Of a stretch of 40,286 bases of DNA, positions 1 through 7,856 are shown piece by piece. The translations under genes and the position numbers were made by a program. The stretch comes from an uncultured Sphingomonadaceae bacterium (GTDB taxonomy: Bacteria; Pseudomonadota; Alphaproteobacteria; Sphingomonadales; Sphingomonadaceae). Below the pieces are notes generated by a model. The model made no database searches, was not told the DNA's origin, and was given only the letters and a program-made list of their open reading frames with translations. The DNA is taken from contig CAMYJW010000012.1 of the NCBI GenBank assembly GCA_947258815.1, positions 1-40,286 on the forward strand. The letters run 5' to 3'. The number at the start of each line of letters is the position of its first letter. The stretch's first letter is position 1.

Positions 1-325
1 AGCGAAGACGCGGGACATGCTGGGCATATTCAAGGATGAGCGACGCGCAAATGGCGGTTTCTCGTCTGGCCCCTGCGGGGTTCGGTCCAAATCCACCCTC
101 GCGGCGTTGCCTGCACTTGAAAATAAGGGATATTTCCTTCGCACAGGCGCCTTGCGAGGCCGAATTTGGGCCAAACCGTGATCCACAGGGAATTTGTCCA
201 CGCCGCCTGGCCTCTGCGAACGATGCCCCGTCGCGCGTTTCGTGAGCGTATCTCCGGCCATCCCCCTTGCCACAGCGCCTTACGCAGCCTAGCCGCACCG
301 GCATCAAGTCAAACCGGAGTCGAAC
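1..325. other. upstream region of purB without a supported gene
   Basis: No reading frame here has both a ribosome-binding site and recognisable protein content. A purine-rich GGAG at 316-319 sits six bases before the purB ATG. An A+T-richer patch at about 117-136 breaks the otherwise G+C-rich sequence and is the likeliest place for a promoter, but I could not find a convincing -35/-10 pair. On the minus strand a short open frame from an ATG at 27 runs off the left edge; it has no Shine-Dalgarno sequence and is not called. Confidence 0.5.
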
Positions 326-1642
326 ATGGTCCCCCGTTATGCCCGCCCAGCAATGTCCGCGATCTGGGAACCCGAAGCGCGCTATCGCATCTGGTTCGAG
401 ATCGAAGCGCACGCCGCCGTCAAAATGGGCGAACTGGGTGTGGTGCCGCAAAGCGCCGGAAAAGCGCTGTGGGACTGGTGGGCCACCGATCCCGTTATCG
501 ACGTGGAAGCCATCGACGCTATCGAAGCGGTGACCAAGCACGATGTTATCGCGTTCCTGACATGGGTGGCCGAACAGGTGGGCGACGAAGCGCGGTTCAT
601 GCATCAGGGCATGACCAGTTCGGATGTGCTGGACACCACTCTGGCAGTGCAGCTCACACGCGCGACGGACATTCTGCTTGAAGATATGGATGCGCTTCTG
701 GCGGCAATCAAACGCCGCGCGTTCGAACACAAGAACACGCCCACTATCGGGCGCAGCCATGGCATTCATGCCGAACCGACCACGTTCGGGCTGAAACTGG
801 CGCAGGCTTTTGCCGAATTTGACCGCTGCAAAACGCGCCTGGTGAACGCCCGCGCCGAAATCGCAACATGCGCGATATCGGGCGCGGTCGGCACGTTTGC
901 CAATGTCGATCCAACGGTTGAGGAATACGTGGCCGAAAAGATGGGCCTTTCTTCTGAGCCGGTATCAACGCAGGTGATCCCGCGCGATCGTCATGCGATG
1001 TATTTCTCAACGCTCGCCGTCATCGCCAGTTCGATAGAGCGGCTGGCGGTTGAAGTGCGCCACTTGCAGCGCACCGAAGTTCTGGAGGCGGAGGAATATT
1101 TCTCGCCCGGCCAGAAAGGCTCATCGGCGATGCCGCACAAGCGAAACCCGATCCTGACCGAAAACCTGACCGGACAGGCCCGGATGATCCGCGCCTATGC
1201 GCTTCCGGCGCTGGAAAACGTGGCGCTTTGGCACGAACGCGACATTTCGCATTCATCGGTCGAACGTTTCATCGGGCCGGATGCGACGATCACACTGGAT
1301 TTCGCGCTGGCACGGCTGACAGGCGTGGTCGACAAGCTTCTGATCTATCCCGAACGCATGCAGAAAAATCTCGATCGCATGGGTGGCCTTGTCCATTCGC
1401 AGCGCGTGTTGCTGGCGCTTACGCAAGCCGGTGTCAGCCGCGAGGATGCCTATCGGCTGGTGCAGCGCAACGCCATGAAAGTCTGGGAATCGGATGGCCA
1501 GCTTTCACTGCTCGATCTGCTGAAAAACGATGCCGAAGTCACCGCCGCGCTTTCCATCGAAACCATCGAGGAGAAGTTCGACCTTGGCTATCATTTCGGA
1601 CAGGTCGATCATATTTTTCAGCGCGTTTTCGGCGAGACCTGA
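326..1642 (+). CDS. purB: adenylosuccinate lyase
   Basis: PurB acts twice in purine synthesis: it releases fumarate from SAICAR during IMP synthesis and from adenylosuccinate to give AMP. The 438-residue protein has the fumarase/aspartase superfamily layout. GRSHGIHAEP at about 142-151 carries the catalytic histidine, TSSD lies near 97-100, and the signature loop GSSAMPHKRNP spans 265-275. The length is normal for the family. The ATG at 326 follows GGAG at 316-319 with a six-base gap, which supports this start. It opens the plus-strand run that continues with the LapA-like gene and pyrF; the 86-base gap behind it shows no strong terminator, so co-transcription is possible but unproven. Confidence 0.97.
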   Translation: MVPRYARPAMSAIWEPEARYRIWFEIEAHAAVKMGELGVVPQSAGKALWDWWATDPVIDVEAIDAIEAVTKHDVIAFLTWVAEQVGDEARFMHQGMTSSDVLDTTLAVQLTRATDILLEDMDALLAAIKRRAFEHKNTPTIGRSHGIHAEPTTFGLKLAQAFAEFDRCKTRLVNARAEIATCAISGAVGTFANVDPTVEEYVAEKMGLSSEPVSTQVIPRDRHAMYFSTLAVIASSIERLAVEVRHLQRTEVLEAEEYFSPGQKGSSAMPHKRNPILTENLTGQARMIRAYALPALENVALWHERDISHSSVERFIGPDATITLDFALARLTGVVDKLLIYPERMQKNLDRMGGLVHSQRVLLALTQAGVSREDAYRLVQRNAMKVWESDGQLSLLDLLKNDAEVTAALSIETIEEKFDLGYHFGQVDHIFQRVFGET

Positions 1643-1728
1643 GAACGGGCCAACCCCGCCCTTTTCTTGATCGGCAATCGCGCCTAGCATCGCAAGTCTG
1701 ATCGTTGGGTGGGAACTGGAGGCAAATC

Positions 1729-2079
1729 ATGCAGATGATACGAACCGTCGTCTGGATCGTCGTAACCGCGATTCTCGTGGCATTTATCGCGATGAACTGG
1801 ACGAACGCTCCGGTAAACCTGTGGCCGCTCGAAGGCGAAGGCAATTATCTCCATTTCGAATGGCCGGTTGGCGTGATCGCTCTGGTGTTCTTTTTTCTGG
1901 GTCTGCTGCCAATGTGGATGCTTCACCGCACGCGCATCTGGCAGCTGAACCGCCGGATCAACGGACTGGAAAACAGCGTGCGCGCCGCTGCCGCGGTAAC
2001 GCCGGTTCCATCAGAACAGCCGGCAGTCGCGTCTGCCGAAGCAGAATCTTCCACTCCTGATAACGGGAAACCTGACTGA
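1729..2079 (+). CDS. LapA-like (DUF1049) small inner-membrane protein
   Basis: A 116-residue protein with two hydrophobic segments, at about residues 5-22 and 47-66. A short loop containing NLWPLEG separates them, then a basic stretch (HRTRIWQLNRRI) and a polar, acidic tail follow. This is the architecture of the LapA/DUF1049 family; in E. coli LapA takes part in regulating lipopolysaccharide assembly, but that role is not shown here. I chose the ATG at 1729 because GGAGG at 1718-1722 lies six bases upstream; an in-frame TTG at 1705 has no such site. The stop is one base before the pyrF ATG, so the two are almost certainly translated from one message. Confidence 0.8.
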   Translation: MQMIRTVVWIVVTAILVAFIAMNWTNAPVNLWPLEGEGNYLHFEWPVGVIALVFFFLGLLPMWMLHRTRIWQLNRRINGLENSVRAAAAVTPVPSEQPAVASAEAESSTPDNGKPD

Positions 2080-2080
2080 T

Positions 2081-2758
2081 ATGTATCACAACCCGGTCTT
2101 TCTTGCGCTTGATGTCCCCCGCCTCGATAGCGCCGAAGCGTTAGCCCGCAAGGTTTCCGGTCATATCGGCGGGCTGAAACTGGGTCTGGAGTTCTTCTGC
2201 GCGCATGGTCATCATGGCGTGCATGAACTGCACAAGATTGGCCTGCCGATCTTCCTCGATCTCAAGCTGCATGACATTCCCAACACCGTTGCTGCCGCGA
2301 TGCAGGCGATCCATGTGCTCGAACCGGCGATTGTCACCGTCCATGCGTCTGGCGGGCAAGCGATGATGGAAGATGCCAAGGCGGCGGCGAACGAAAACAC
2401 CAAAGTCGTCGGCGTCACCGTGCTCACCAGCTTTGACGAGAACGATCTCACGCCCATCGGCATTCAGGACAACGCCCACGATCAGGCATTGCGCCTTGCC
2501 GAACTGTCGCACAAATCCGGGCTGGACGGCATAGTCTGTTCGGGGCTTGAAGTCGGCTCGATCCACAAACAGTGGAAAGACGGATTTTTCGTGGTGCCGG
2601 GGCTGCGGCTGCCCGATGGGTCGAAAGGCGATCAGAAACGTATCGTCACACCGCGCCAGGCGCGCGACAACGGCGCCAGCGTGCTGGTGATCGGTCGTCC
2701 GATTCGCGGCGCGGCAGATCCGCTGCAGGCCGCCCGCGATATCGAAGCGACGCTATAG
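2081..2758 (+). CDS. pyrF: orotidine 5'-phosphate decarboxylase
   Basis: PyrF converts OMP to UMP, the last step of de novo pyrimidine synthesis, in the cytosol. The 225-residue sequence shows the active-site array of the family: K33 in GGLKLG and D60-x-K62-x-x-D65 within FLDLKLHDIPN, then a phosphate-binding end with VLVIGRPI. Length fits the short bacterial type. The ATG directly follows the stop of the LapA-like gene with one base between, a sign of translational coupling. The gene behind it encodes a secreted protein and starts about 130 bases later. Confidence 0.97.
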   Translation: MYHNPVFLALDVPRLDSAEALARKVSGHIGGLKLGLEFFCAHGHHGVHELHKIGLPIFLDLKLHDIPNTVAAAMQAIHVLEPAIVTVHASGGQAMMEDAKAAANENTKVVGVTVLTSFDENDLTPIGIQDNAHDQALRLAELSHKSGLDGIVCSGLEVGSIHKQWKDGFFVVPGLRLPDGSKGDQKRIVTPRQARDNGASVLVIGRPIRGAADPLQAARDIEATL

Positions 2759-2889
2759 GCATTCGGGCCACGCTAACAAGGCGGGCCGCAATCATGACGC
2801 AGGCAGCAGACGTTCACGCTGCAGATGTTCAGGCTGCCGAAATAGCGCACCGGGCAGATCGGTTTGCGAACGAACGAAGGAGACATGAC

Positions 2890-3645
2890 TTGAAACGCCG
2901 CTCACTCGCTCCCGCATTGGCACTGGCAACGCTGGTTCCACTTGCCGCGCTTCCCACCATTGCCGCCGCGCACGAAACCGGGCCAGGTGTCGCCAGCGAT
3001 GGCACGCTGCTTTCCGTCAGCACCCGTGGATCGACCAGCCAGAAGCCCGATGTCGCGCTGTTCACCGCAGGCGTTGCGACAACCGGAAAAACCGCCAAAG
3101 CCGCGCTCAGCGCCAATTCCGCAGCGATGAATCAGGTCATCCGTTCGCTTAAAAGCTCCGGCATTGCAGAGCGTGACATCCAGACCAGCAATCTCAGCAT
3201 TTCGCCGGTCTATGCCAGCCGCAGCCGTTCTGGAAATGAACTGGAAGACCGGGTTCCGCCAATCATCGGCTACCGCGCGAACAATCAGGTGATCGTCAAA
3301 CAGCGCAAACTGGGCGCATTCGGCAAAGTGATCGATACGCTGGTTTCGGCAGGGGCCAATCAGGTTAGCGGGCCGAACTTTCAGGTTGAGGATACCGACA
3401 GCGCGCTTGACGAAGCACGGCGCGAAGCCATGGCAGCCGCGCGCAAACGCGCGCAGCTTTACGCCAAGGCAGCGGGTCTGCGGGTTCGCCGCATCCTTTC
3501 GATCAGCGAAAGCGGCGGGTATTCCCCGCGTCCACAACCGATGATGGCGCGCGTGGCCATGGACGAAGGCGCATCAACACCGGTTTCCGCTGGCGAAGTG
3601 GAATTGCAGGTGAATGTCTCGGTCCAGTTCGAACTGGCACCTTGA
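2890..3645 (+). CDS. SIMPL-domain (DUF541) secreted protein
   Basis: Starting at the TTG at 2890, this is a 251-residue protein with a typical Sec signal peptide: basic start MKRR, hydrophobic core, and a likely cut near AAA-HE. The body matches the SIMPL (DUF541) family, with VSTRGSTSQKPDVALFTAGV, DIQTSNLSISPVY, GYRANNQVIVK and DEARREAMAAARKRA. Members are periplasmic or outer-membrane-associated, and most have no defined function. The TTG is preferred because AAGGAG at 2877-2882 stands seven bases upstream and translation starts exactly at the signal peptide. An in-frame ATG at 2794 would add 32 residues without a ribosome-binding site and would bury the signal. It sits between pyrF and trpF on the same strand. 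Confidence 0.85.
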   Translation: MKRRSLAPALALATLVPLAALPTIAAAHETGPGVASDGTLLSVSTRGSTSQKPDVALFTAGVATTGKTAKAALSANSAAMNQVIRSLKSSGIAERDIQTSNLSISPVYASRSRSGNELEDRVPPIIGYRANNQVIVKQRKLGAFGKVIDTLVSAGANQVSGPNFQVEDTDSALDEARREAMAAARKRAQLYAKAAGLRVRRILSISESGGYSPRPQPMMARVAMDEGASTPVSAGEVELQVNVSVQFELAP

Positions 3646-3676
3646 TTTCCCCCTCGCACCGGCTACCTCGCGGCAC

Positions 3677-4318
3677 ATGACCGCACCTGAAATCAAGATT
3701 TGCGGATTGAGCAGCCCTGCCGCGCTGGATGCCGTCATTGCCGCGCGCGCGCACTATGCCGGGTTCGTATTCTACCCGCCCTCCCCGCGCCATATTGGCC
3801 TTGATGTTGCCCAATCGCTGGGCGCAAGGGCGAAAGGCCGGATCGCGTCTGTCGGTCTGTTCGTCGATGCCGATGACGATACGCTGGCAACCGCGATCGC
3901 CGCCGCGAACCTCGATATTGTTCAGCTGCACGGCAAGGAAACGCCAGAACGCGCCGCACAGATCCGGGCGCGCATTGGCCTGCCCGTCTGGAAAGCGCTG
4001 CCCGTCCGCTCGGCAGAAGATGTTGCGCGCGCGGATATGTATGCCAGCGCCGCCGATCTCATCCTGTTTGACGCCAAAACACCCGAAGGCGCCCTGCCCG
4101 GCGGAATGGGGTTGTCGTTTGACTGGAAACTCGTTTCCGGCTGGAAAGGCCGCCCCGGATGGGGGCTGGCCGGAGGGCTGACGGCAGGCACGGTTGCACA
4201 AGCGGTGCAGCTTACCGGCGCGCCGCTGGTCGATACCTCATCGGGCGTGGAAAGCGCACCGGGTGTCAAGGACGTGGACAAAATCGCCGCATTCTGCAAA
4301 GCGGCCCGCAATCCCTGA
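3677..4318 (+). CDS. trpF: phosphoribosylanthranilate isomerase
   Basis: TrpF carries out the Amadori isomerisation of phosphoribosylanthranilate to CdRP in tryptophan synthesis. The 213-residue product begins MTAPEIKICGLSS, where the Cys of KICG is the catalytic base of the family. QLHGKE near the middle and LFDAKTPEG, with the catalytic Asp, follow, and the C-terminal phosphate-binding part includes GLAGGLTAGTV and DTSSGVE. A longer in-frame start exists at 3614, but it would overlap the upstream gene and lacks family similarity. The trpF-trpB-trpA order is the usual one in alphaproteobacteria. No leader peptide with tandem Trp codons or attenuator is visible upstream. Confidence 0.96.
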   Translation: MTAPEIKICGLSSPAALDAVIAARAHYAGFVFYPPSPRHIGLDVAQSLGARAKGRIASVGLFVDADDDTLATAIAAANLDIVQLHGKETPERAAQIRARIGLPVWKALPVRSAEDVARADMYASAADLILFDAKTPEGALPGGMGLSFDWKLVSGWKGRPGWGLAGGLTAGTVAQAVQLTGAPLVDTSSGVESAPGVKDVDKIAAFCKAARNP

Positions 4319-4342
4319 TTGTCAGGCGCTGACCGGAAAACC

Positions 4343-5554
4343 ATGAACGATATACCCAACTCTTTGCGCAACCTGCCCGATGAGCGCGGCCATTTCGGCC
4401 AGTTTGGCGGGCGTTATGTCGCCGAAACGCTGATGCCGCTGATCCTCGATCTGGAAAAGCACTATCGCGCCGCCAAGGACGATCCCGCGTTCCGCGAAGA
4501 ATTCGACGATCTGCTTGAACATTATGTCGGTCGGCCCAGCCCGCTCTATTTCGCGCCGCGCCTGACCGAAGAACTGGATGGGGCGCAAGTCTGGTTCAAG
4601 CGTGACGAGCTGAACCACACCGGCGCGCACAAGATCAACAACTGCATAGGCCAGATCCTGCTGGCGATGCGCATGGGCAAGACCCGGATCATCGCCGAAA
4701 CCGGCGCTGGCCAGCATGGCGTCGCCACGGCCACGGTCTGCGCGCGGTTTGGCCTGCCTTGCGTGATCTACATGGGCGCCACCGATGTTGAGCGCCAGCA
4801 GCCCAACGTGTTTCGCATGAAGCTGCTGGGCGCAGAAGTGATCCCAGTCGAATCGGGCGCACGTACGCTCAAAGACGCGATGAACGAGGCGCTGCGCGAC
4901 TGGGTCGCCAATGTGCATGACACGTTCTACATCATCGGCACCGCCGCCGGGCCGCACCCCTATCCTGAACTGGTCCGCGATTTTCAAAGCGTGATCGGCA
5001 AGGAAGCGCGCGAACAGATGCTGAAGCGCACCGGTAAGCTGCCCGATATGCTGGTTGCGGCGATCGGCGGCGGGTCCAATGCCATCGGGCTGTTCCATCC
5101 GTTCCTTGATGATCCGGGCGTAAAGATGCTGGGCGTTGAAGCGGCGGGCCATGGCCTCGATAAACAGCACGCGGCATCGCTTGCGGGCGGAAAACCGGGC
5201 ATTTTGCATGGCAACAAGACCTATCTGTTGCAGGACGAAGACGGCCAGATCGCCGAAGCCCACTCAATCAGCGCGGGTCTGGATTATCCGGGCATCGGGC
5301 CGGAACACAGCTGGCTGAAAGAATCGGGCCGCGTGGATTACACCAGCGTGACTGACGATGAGGCGCTGGACGCCTTCCAACTGCTGTGCCGCACCGAAGG
5401 CATCATCCCCGCGCTGGAACCCAGCCACGCAATTGCCGCAGTCAAAAAGCTCGCCCCGACGATGGGCAAGGACCAGATCATCCTCGCCAACCTGTGCGGG
5501 CGCGGCGACAAGGACATCTTCACCGTCGCCCAGGCACTGGGAGTTGAGATTTGA
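4343..5554 (+). CDS. trpB: tryptophan synthase beta chain
   Basis: TrpB condenses indole with serine in a PLP-dependent reaction, paired with TrpA in an alpha2beta2 complex with an indole tunnel. The 403-residue protein is of full length. HTGAHKINN contains the PLP lysine K97, [10 protein letters not shown] follows, GGGSNAIG forms the phosphate-binding loop, and GRGDKD stands near the end. The ATG at 4343 begins a typical TrpB N-terminus ([10 protein letters not shown]); an in-frame TTG at 4319, touching the trpF stop, is less likely. The end overlaps a small membrane-protein gene by four bases (TTGA). Confidence 0.97.
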   Translation: MNDIPNSLRNLPDERGHFGQFGGRYVAETLMPLILDLEKHYRAAKDDPAFREEFDDLLEHYVGRPSPLYFAPRLTEELDGAQVWFKRDELNHTGAHKINNCIGQILLAMRMGKTRIIAETGAGQHGVATATVCARFGLPCVIYMGATDVERQQPNVFRMKLLGAEVIPVESGARTLKDAMNEALRDWVANVHDTFYIIGTAAGPHPYPELVRDFQSVIGKEAREQMLKRTGKLPDMLVAAIGGGSNAIGLFHPFLDDPGVKMLGVEAAGHGLDKQHAASLAGGKPGILHGNKTYLLQDEDGQIAEAHSISAGLDYPGIGPEHSWLKESGRVDYTSVTDDEALDAFQLLCRTEGIIPALEPSHAIAAVKKLAPTMGKDQIILANLCGRGDKDIFTVAQALGVEI

Positions 5555-5754
5555 CGCGCGCCACATTCATGCGCGGCGCGCAAACCGCAACTCTGGCGAT
5601 GGCCATTGCCGCGATCGCGCTTCTCGTTTTCACTTCCGCAACGTTTCGATCGGTGTTTTTCGACGATCAGTTCTGGACAACGCTGGCCGCAGCGGGCGTT
5701 GGCGGTTTTCTGGGCAGTATCCTTTGGAAAAAGAACGAGGCGCGCACAAAATGA
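5551..5754 (+). CDS. small membrane protein encoded between trpB and trpA
   Basis: A 67-residue protein with two hydrophobic stretches, at about residues 10-28 and 44-59, and a basic end WKKNEARTK. It is not a member of any family I can name. The case for a real gene is positional. Its TTG start overlaps the trpB stop as TTGA, with GGGAG at 5539-5543 seven bases upstream, and its TGA overlaps the trpA ATG at 5751 as ATGA. Such double overlap without gaps is rare by chance. An internal ATG at 5569 gives 61 residues but has no ribosome-binding site. Function is unknown; membrane placement is inferred from hydrophobicity. Confidence 0.75.
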   Translation: MTRATFMRGAQTATLAMAIAAIALLVFTSATFRSVFFDDQFWTTLAAAGVGGFLGSILWKKNEARTK

Positions 5755-6548
5755 CGGCGAACACGCGACTTTCAAACGCCTTTGCCAAAGGCCGCCCGGC
5801 GCTTGTCACGTTCATCACCGCGGGCGATCCCGATAGCGGGGCGACACCCGCTATCCTTGATGCGCTGGTCGAAGGCGGCGCCGATGTGATTGAGCTGGGC
5901 ATGCCGTTTACCGATCCGATGGCCGACGGTCCGGCAATTCAGGCGGCCAACCTGCGAAGCCTTGCTGCTGGCACAAAAACCGCCGATATCCTGAAAATCG
6001 CCGCTGATTTCCGCGCGCGCCATCCCGAAACCCCGCTCGTTCTGATGGGCTATGCTAACCCGATGACGATCCGCGGGCCGCAATGGTTTGCCACAGCCTG
6101 CAAGGAAGCCGGTGTCGATGGCGTGATCTGCGTCGATATCCCGCCAGAGGAAGACGATGCGCTTGGCCCGGCGTTGCGCGATGCCGGCGTTTCGCTGATC
6201 CGGCTGGCCACGCCCACAACCGACGCCGCGCGCCTGCCCGCCGTCCTGAAAGGCGTTTCGGGGTTTCTCTATTATGTGTCCGTTGCAGGCATCACCGGCA
6301 TGCAACAGGCCGCTCAGGCCTCTATTGAAAGCGCGGTGGCGCAGCTCAAGGCCGCGACCGACATTCCGATCGCTGTCGGCTTTGGTGTGCGCACGCCCGA
6401 ACAGGCGGCCGACATTGCCAAAGTGTCCGATGGCGTCGTCGTCGGTTCGGCGCTGGTCGATCTGGTTGCCCGGCATGGCCGCGATGCCGCCGGTCCGGTG
6501 CGCGAGCTGACCGCCGCACTGGCAAATGCAGTGCATTCGGCGCGTTAG
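5751..6548 (+). CDS. trpA: tryptophan synthase alpha chain
   Basis: TrpA cleaves indole-3-glycerol phosphate to indole and glyceraldehyde 3-phosphate, passing indole to TrpB. The 265-residue TIM barrel shows the two catalytic acids, E48 in DVIELGMPF and D59 in DPMADGP. It also has YYVSVAGITG in the flexible loop region and a phosphate-binding VGFGVRTPEQ. The start ATG overlaps the stop of the preceding mini-gene (ATGA); GAGG at 5737-5740 is ten bases upstream. folC follows after 12 bases. In other alphaproteobacteria such as Caulobacter, accD commonly sits between trpA and folC; it is absent here. Confidence 0.97.
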   Translation: MTANTRLSNAFAKGRPALVTFITAGDPDSGATPAILDALVEGGADVIELGMPFTDPMADGPAIQAANLRSLAAGTKTADILKIAADFRARHPETPLVLMGYANPMTIRGPQWFATACKEAGVDGVICVDIPPEEDDALGPALRDAGVSLIRLATPTTDAARLPAVLKGVSGFLYYVSVAGITGMQQAAQASIESAVAQLKAATDIPIAVGFGVRTPEQAADIAKVSDGVVVGSALVDLVARHGRDAAGPVRELTAALANAVHSAR

Positions 6549-6560
6549 TGCCAACACCGC

Positions 6561-7856
6561 GTGCGCGATTTCGCGATATCCGATAATCCGCAGGTTCAGG
6601 CCCAGCTTGACCGTCTGGCCGCGCTTTCCCTGCCGCAAGGACGCTTCGGGCTGGAAACGATCCGCGAACTTCTGGCCCGTCTGGGCGATCCACAGCTTCG
6701 CCTGCCCCCGGTGTTCCATGTCGCAGGCACCAACGGCAAGGGATCGACCTGCGCCTATCTGCGCGCCATTCTCGAAGCACAAGGGCTGGTGGTGCACACC
6801 GCAACCAAGCCGCATCTGGTGCGCTATAACGAACGGATCAGGCTGGCAGGAAAGCTGATTGACGATCCGCTGCTGGCCAGTCTGCTGGCAGAAGTGCTCG
6901 ATGCCGCAGACGGGCTTGGCCCCAGCTTTTTTGAGGTAACGGCAGCAGCCGCGTTTCTGGGCTTTTCACGCACACCGGCCGATGCCTGCGTGATCGAAGT
7001 GGGCCTTGGCGGGCGTTTCGATGCCACCAATGTTCTGGAAAATCCCGCCGTGTGCGGCATCGCCACGCTGGGGATGGACCATGAGCAGTTTCTGCTGGCG
7101 CCCGAACCCGGCGTTCCCGAACAACCGCTGGCGCGCATCGCCTTTGAAAAAGCCGGGATCATGCGGGGCGGCGCGCCGATGGTGACGCTGGCCTACCCGG
7201 ATGAAGCGGCGGCAGAAATCGCACGCGCCGCAACTGCCGCTGGCGCGCGCCTTGTCATGCGTGGGCGCGACTGGTGGGCAAAGACCGGCGACACGATTGC
7301 CTATCGTGACGCGCAAGGCGAACTCGATTTGCCCTGCCCTGCGCTGGCTGGCGCCCACCAGAGCGAGAACGCCGCGCTGGCAGTGGCGATGCTTCGCCAT
7401 CAATGTGCGCTGGCAGTTTCGCCCGAAGCCATGGCATCAGGCGTCCGCGAGGCGCGCTGGCCCGCGCGGCTGCAACGGCTGAGGGATGGCCCGCTCACCC
7501 GTCTGGCACCGGGGCGCGATATCTGGCTGGACGGGGGCCACAACGCCGATGCAGGACACGCGATTGCCCGCCATTTTGCGGGGCAACGCCTTCACTGCAT
7601 TCTCGGCATGCTTGTCAGCAAAGCGCCAGACGCGATATCCGGTCCGCTCTCAAACAATCTGGCCAGCCTGCGGATCGTTGAAGTTTCCGGCCATGAAAGC
7701 CACCCGGTCGCCGCATTTGGCCCCGGCGCAATCACCGCGCCGGATATCGGCAATGCCCTCGAAGCCCTGCCCGACGATGGCTTGCCCGTGCTGATCGGCG
7801 GATCACTCTATCTGGCCGGTACCGCGCTGCGCCTGAACAACGAGATTCCTGACTGA
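6561..7856 (+). CDS. folC: bifunctional folylpolyglutamate synthase / dihydrofolate synthase
   Basis: FolC joins dihydropteroate with glutamate and then extends the glutamate tail of folates, using ATP. The 431-residue protein carries the Mur-ligase type P-loop GTNGKGST at 56-63, FFEVTAAAAFL, EVGLGGRFDATNV with the metal-binding region, FEKAGIM and the C-terminal domain motif DGGHNADAG. It starts with GTG at 6561, 12 bases after trpA, and probably belongs to the trp transcript. Its TGA at 7854-7856 directly abuts the last codon of the convergent permease gene, leaving no intergenic base for a terminator. Confidence 0.95.
   Translation: MRDFAISDNPQVQAQLDRLAALSLPQGRFGLETIRELLARLGDPQLRLPPVFHVAGTNGKGSTCAYLRAILEAQGLVVHTATKPHLVRYNERIRLAGKLIDDPLLASLLAEVLDAADGLGPSFFEVTAAAAFLGFSRTPADACVIEVGLGGRFDATNVLENPAVCGIATLGMDHEQFLLAPEPGVPEQPLARIAFEKAGIMRGGAPMVTLAYPDEAAAEIARAATAAGARLVMRGRDWWAKTGDTIAYRDAQGELDLPCPALAGAHQSENAALAVAMLRHQCALAVSPEAMASGVREARWPARLQRLRDGPLTRLAPGRDIWLDGGHNADAGHAIARHFAGQRLHCILGMLVSKAPDAISGPLSNNLASLRIVEVSGHESHPVAAFGPGAITAPDIGNALEALPDDGLPVLIGGSLYLAGTALRLNNEIPD

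Noticed and set aside
1..27. Possible start of a minus-strand gene leaving the left edge (MPSMSRVFA)
   Set aside because: Only nine residues are visible and no Shine-Dalgarno sequence precedes the ATG; it cannot be supported.
36..245. Open frame of 69 residues on the plus strand left of purB
   Set aside because: No ribosome-binding site, no family likeness, and a residue mix rich in Pro, Arg and Cys, as in non-coding G+C-rich DNA.
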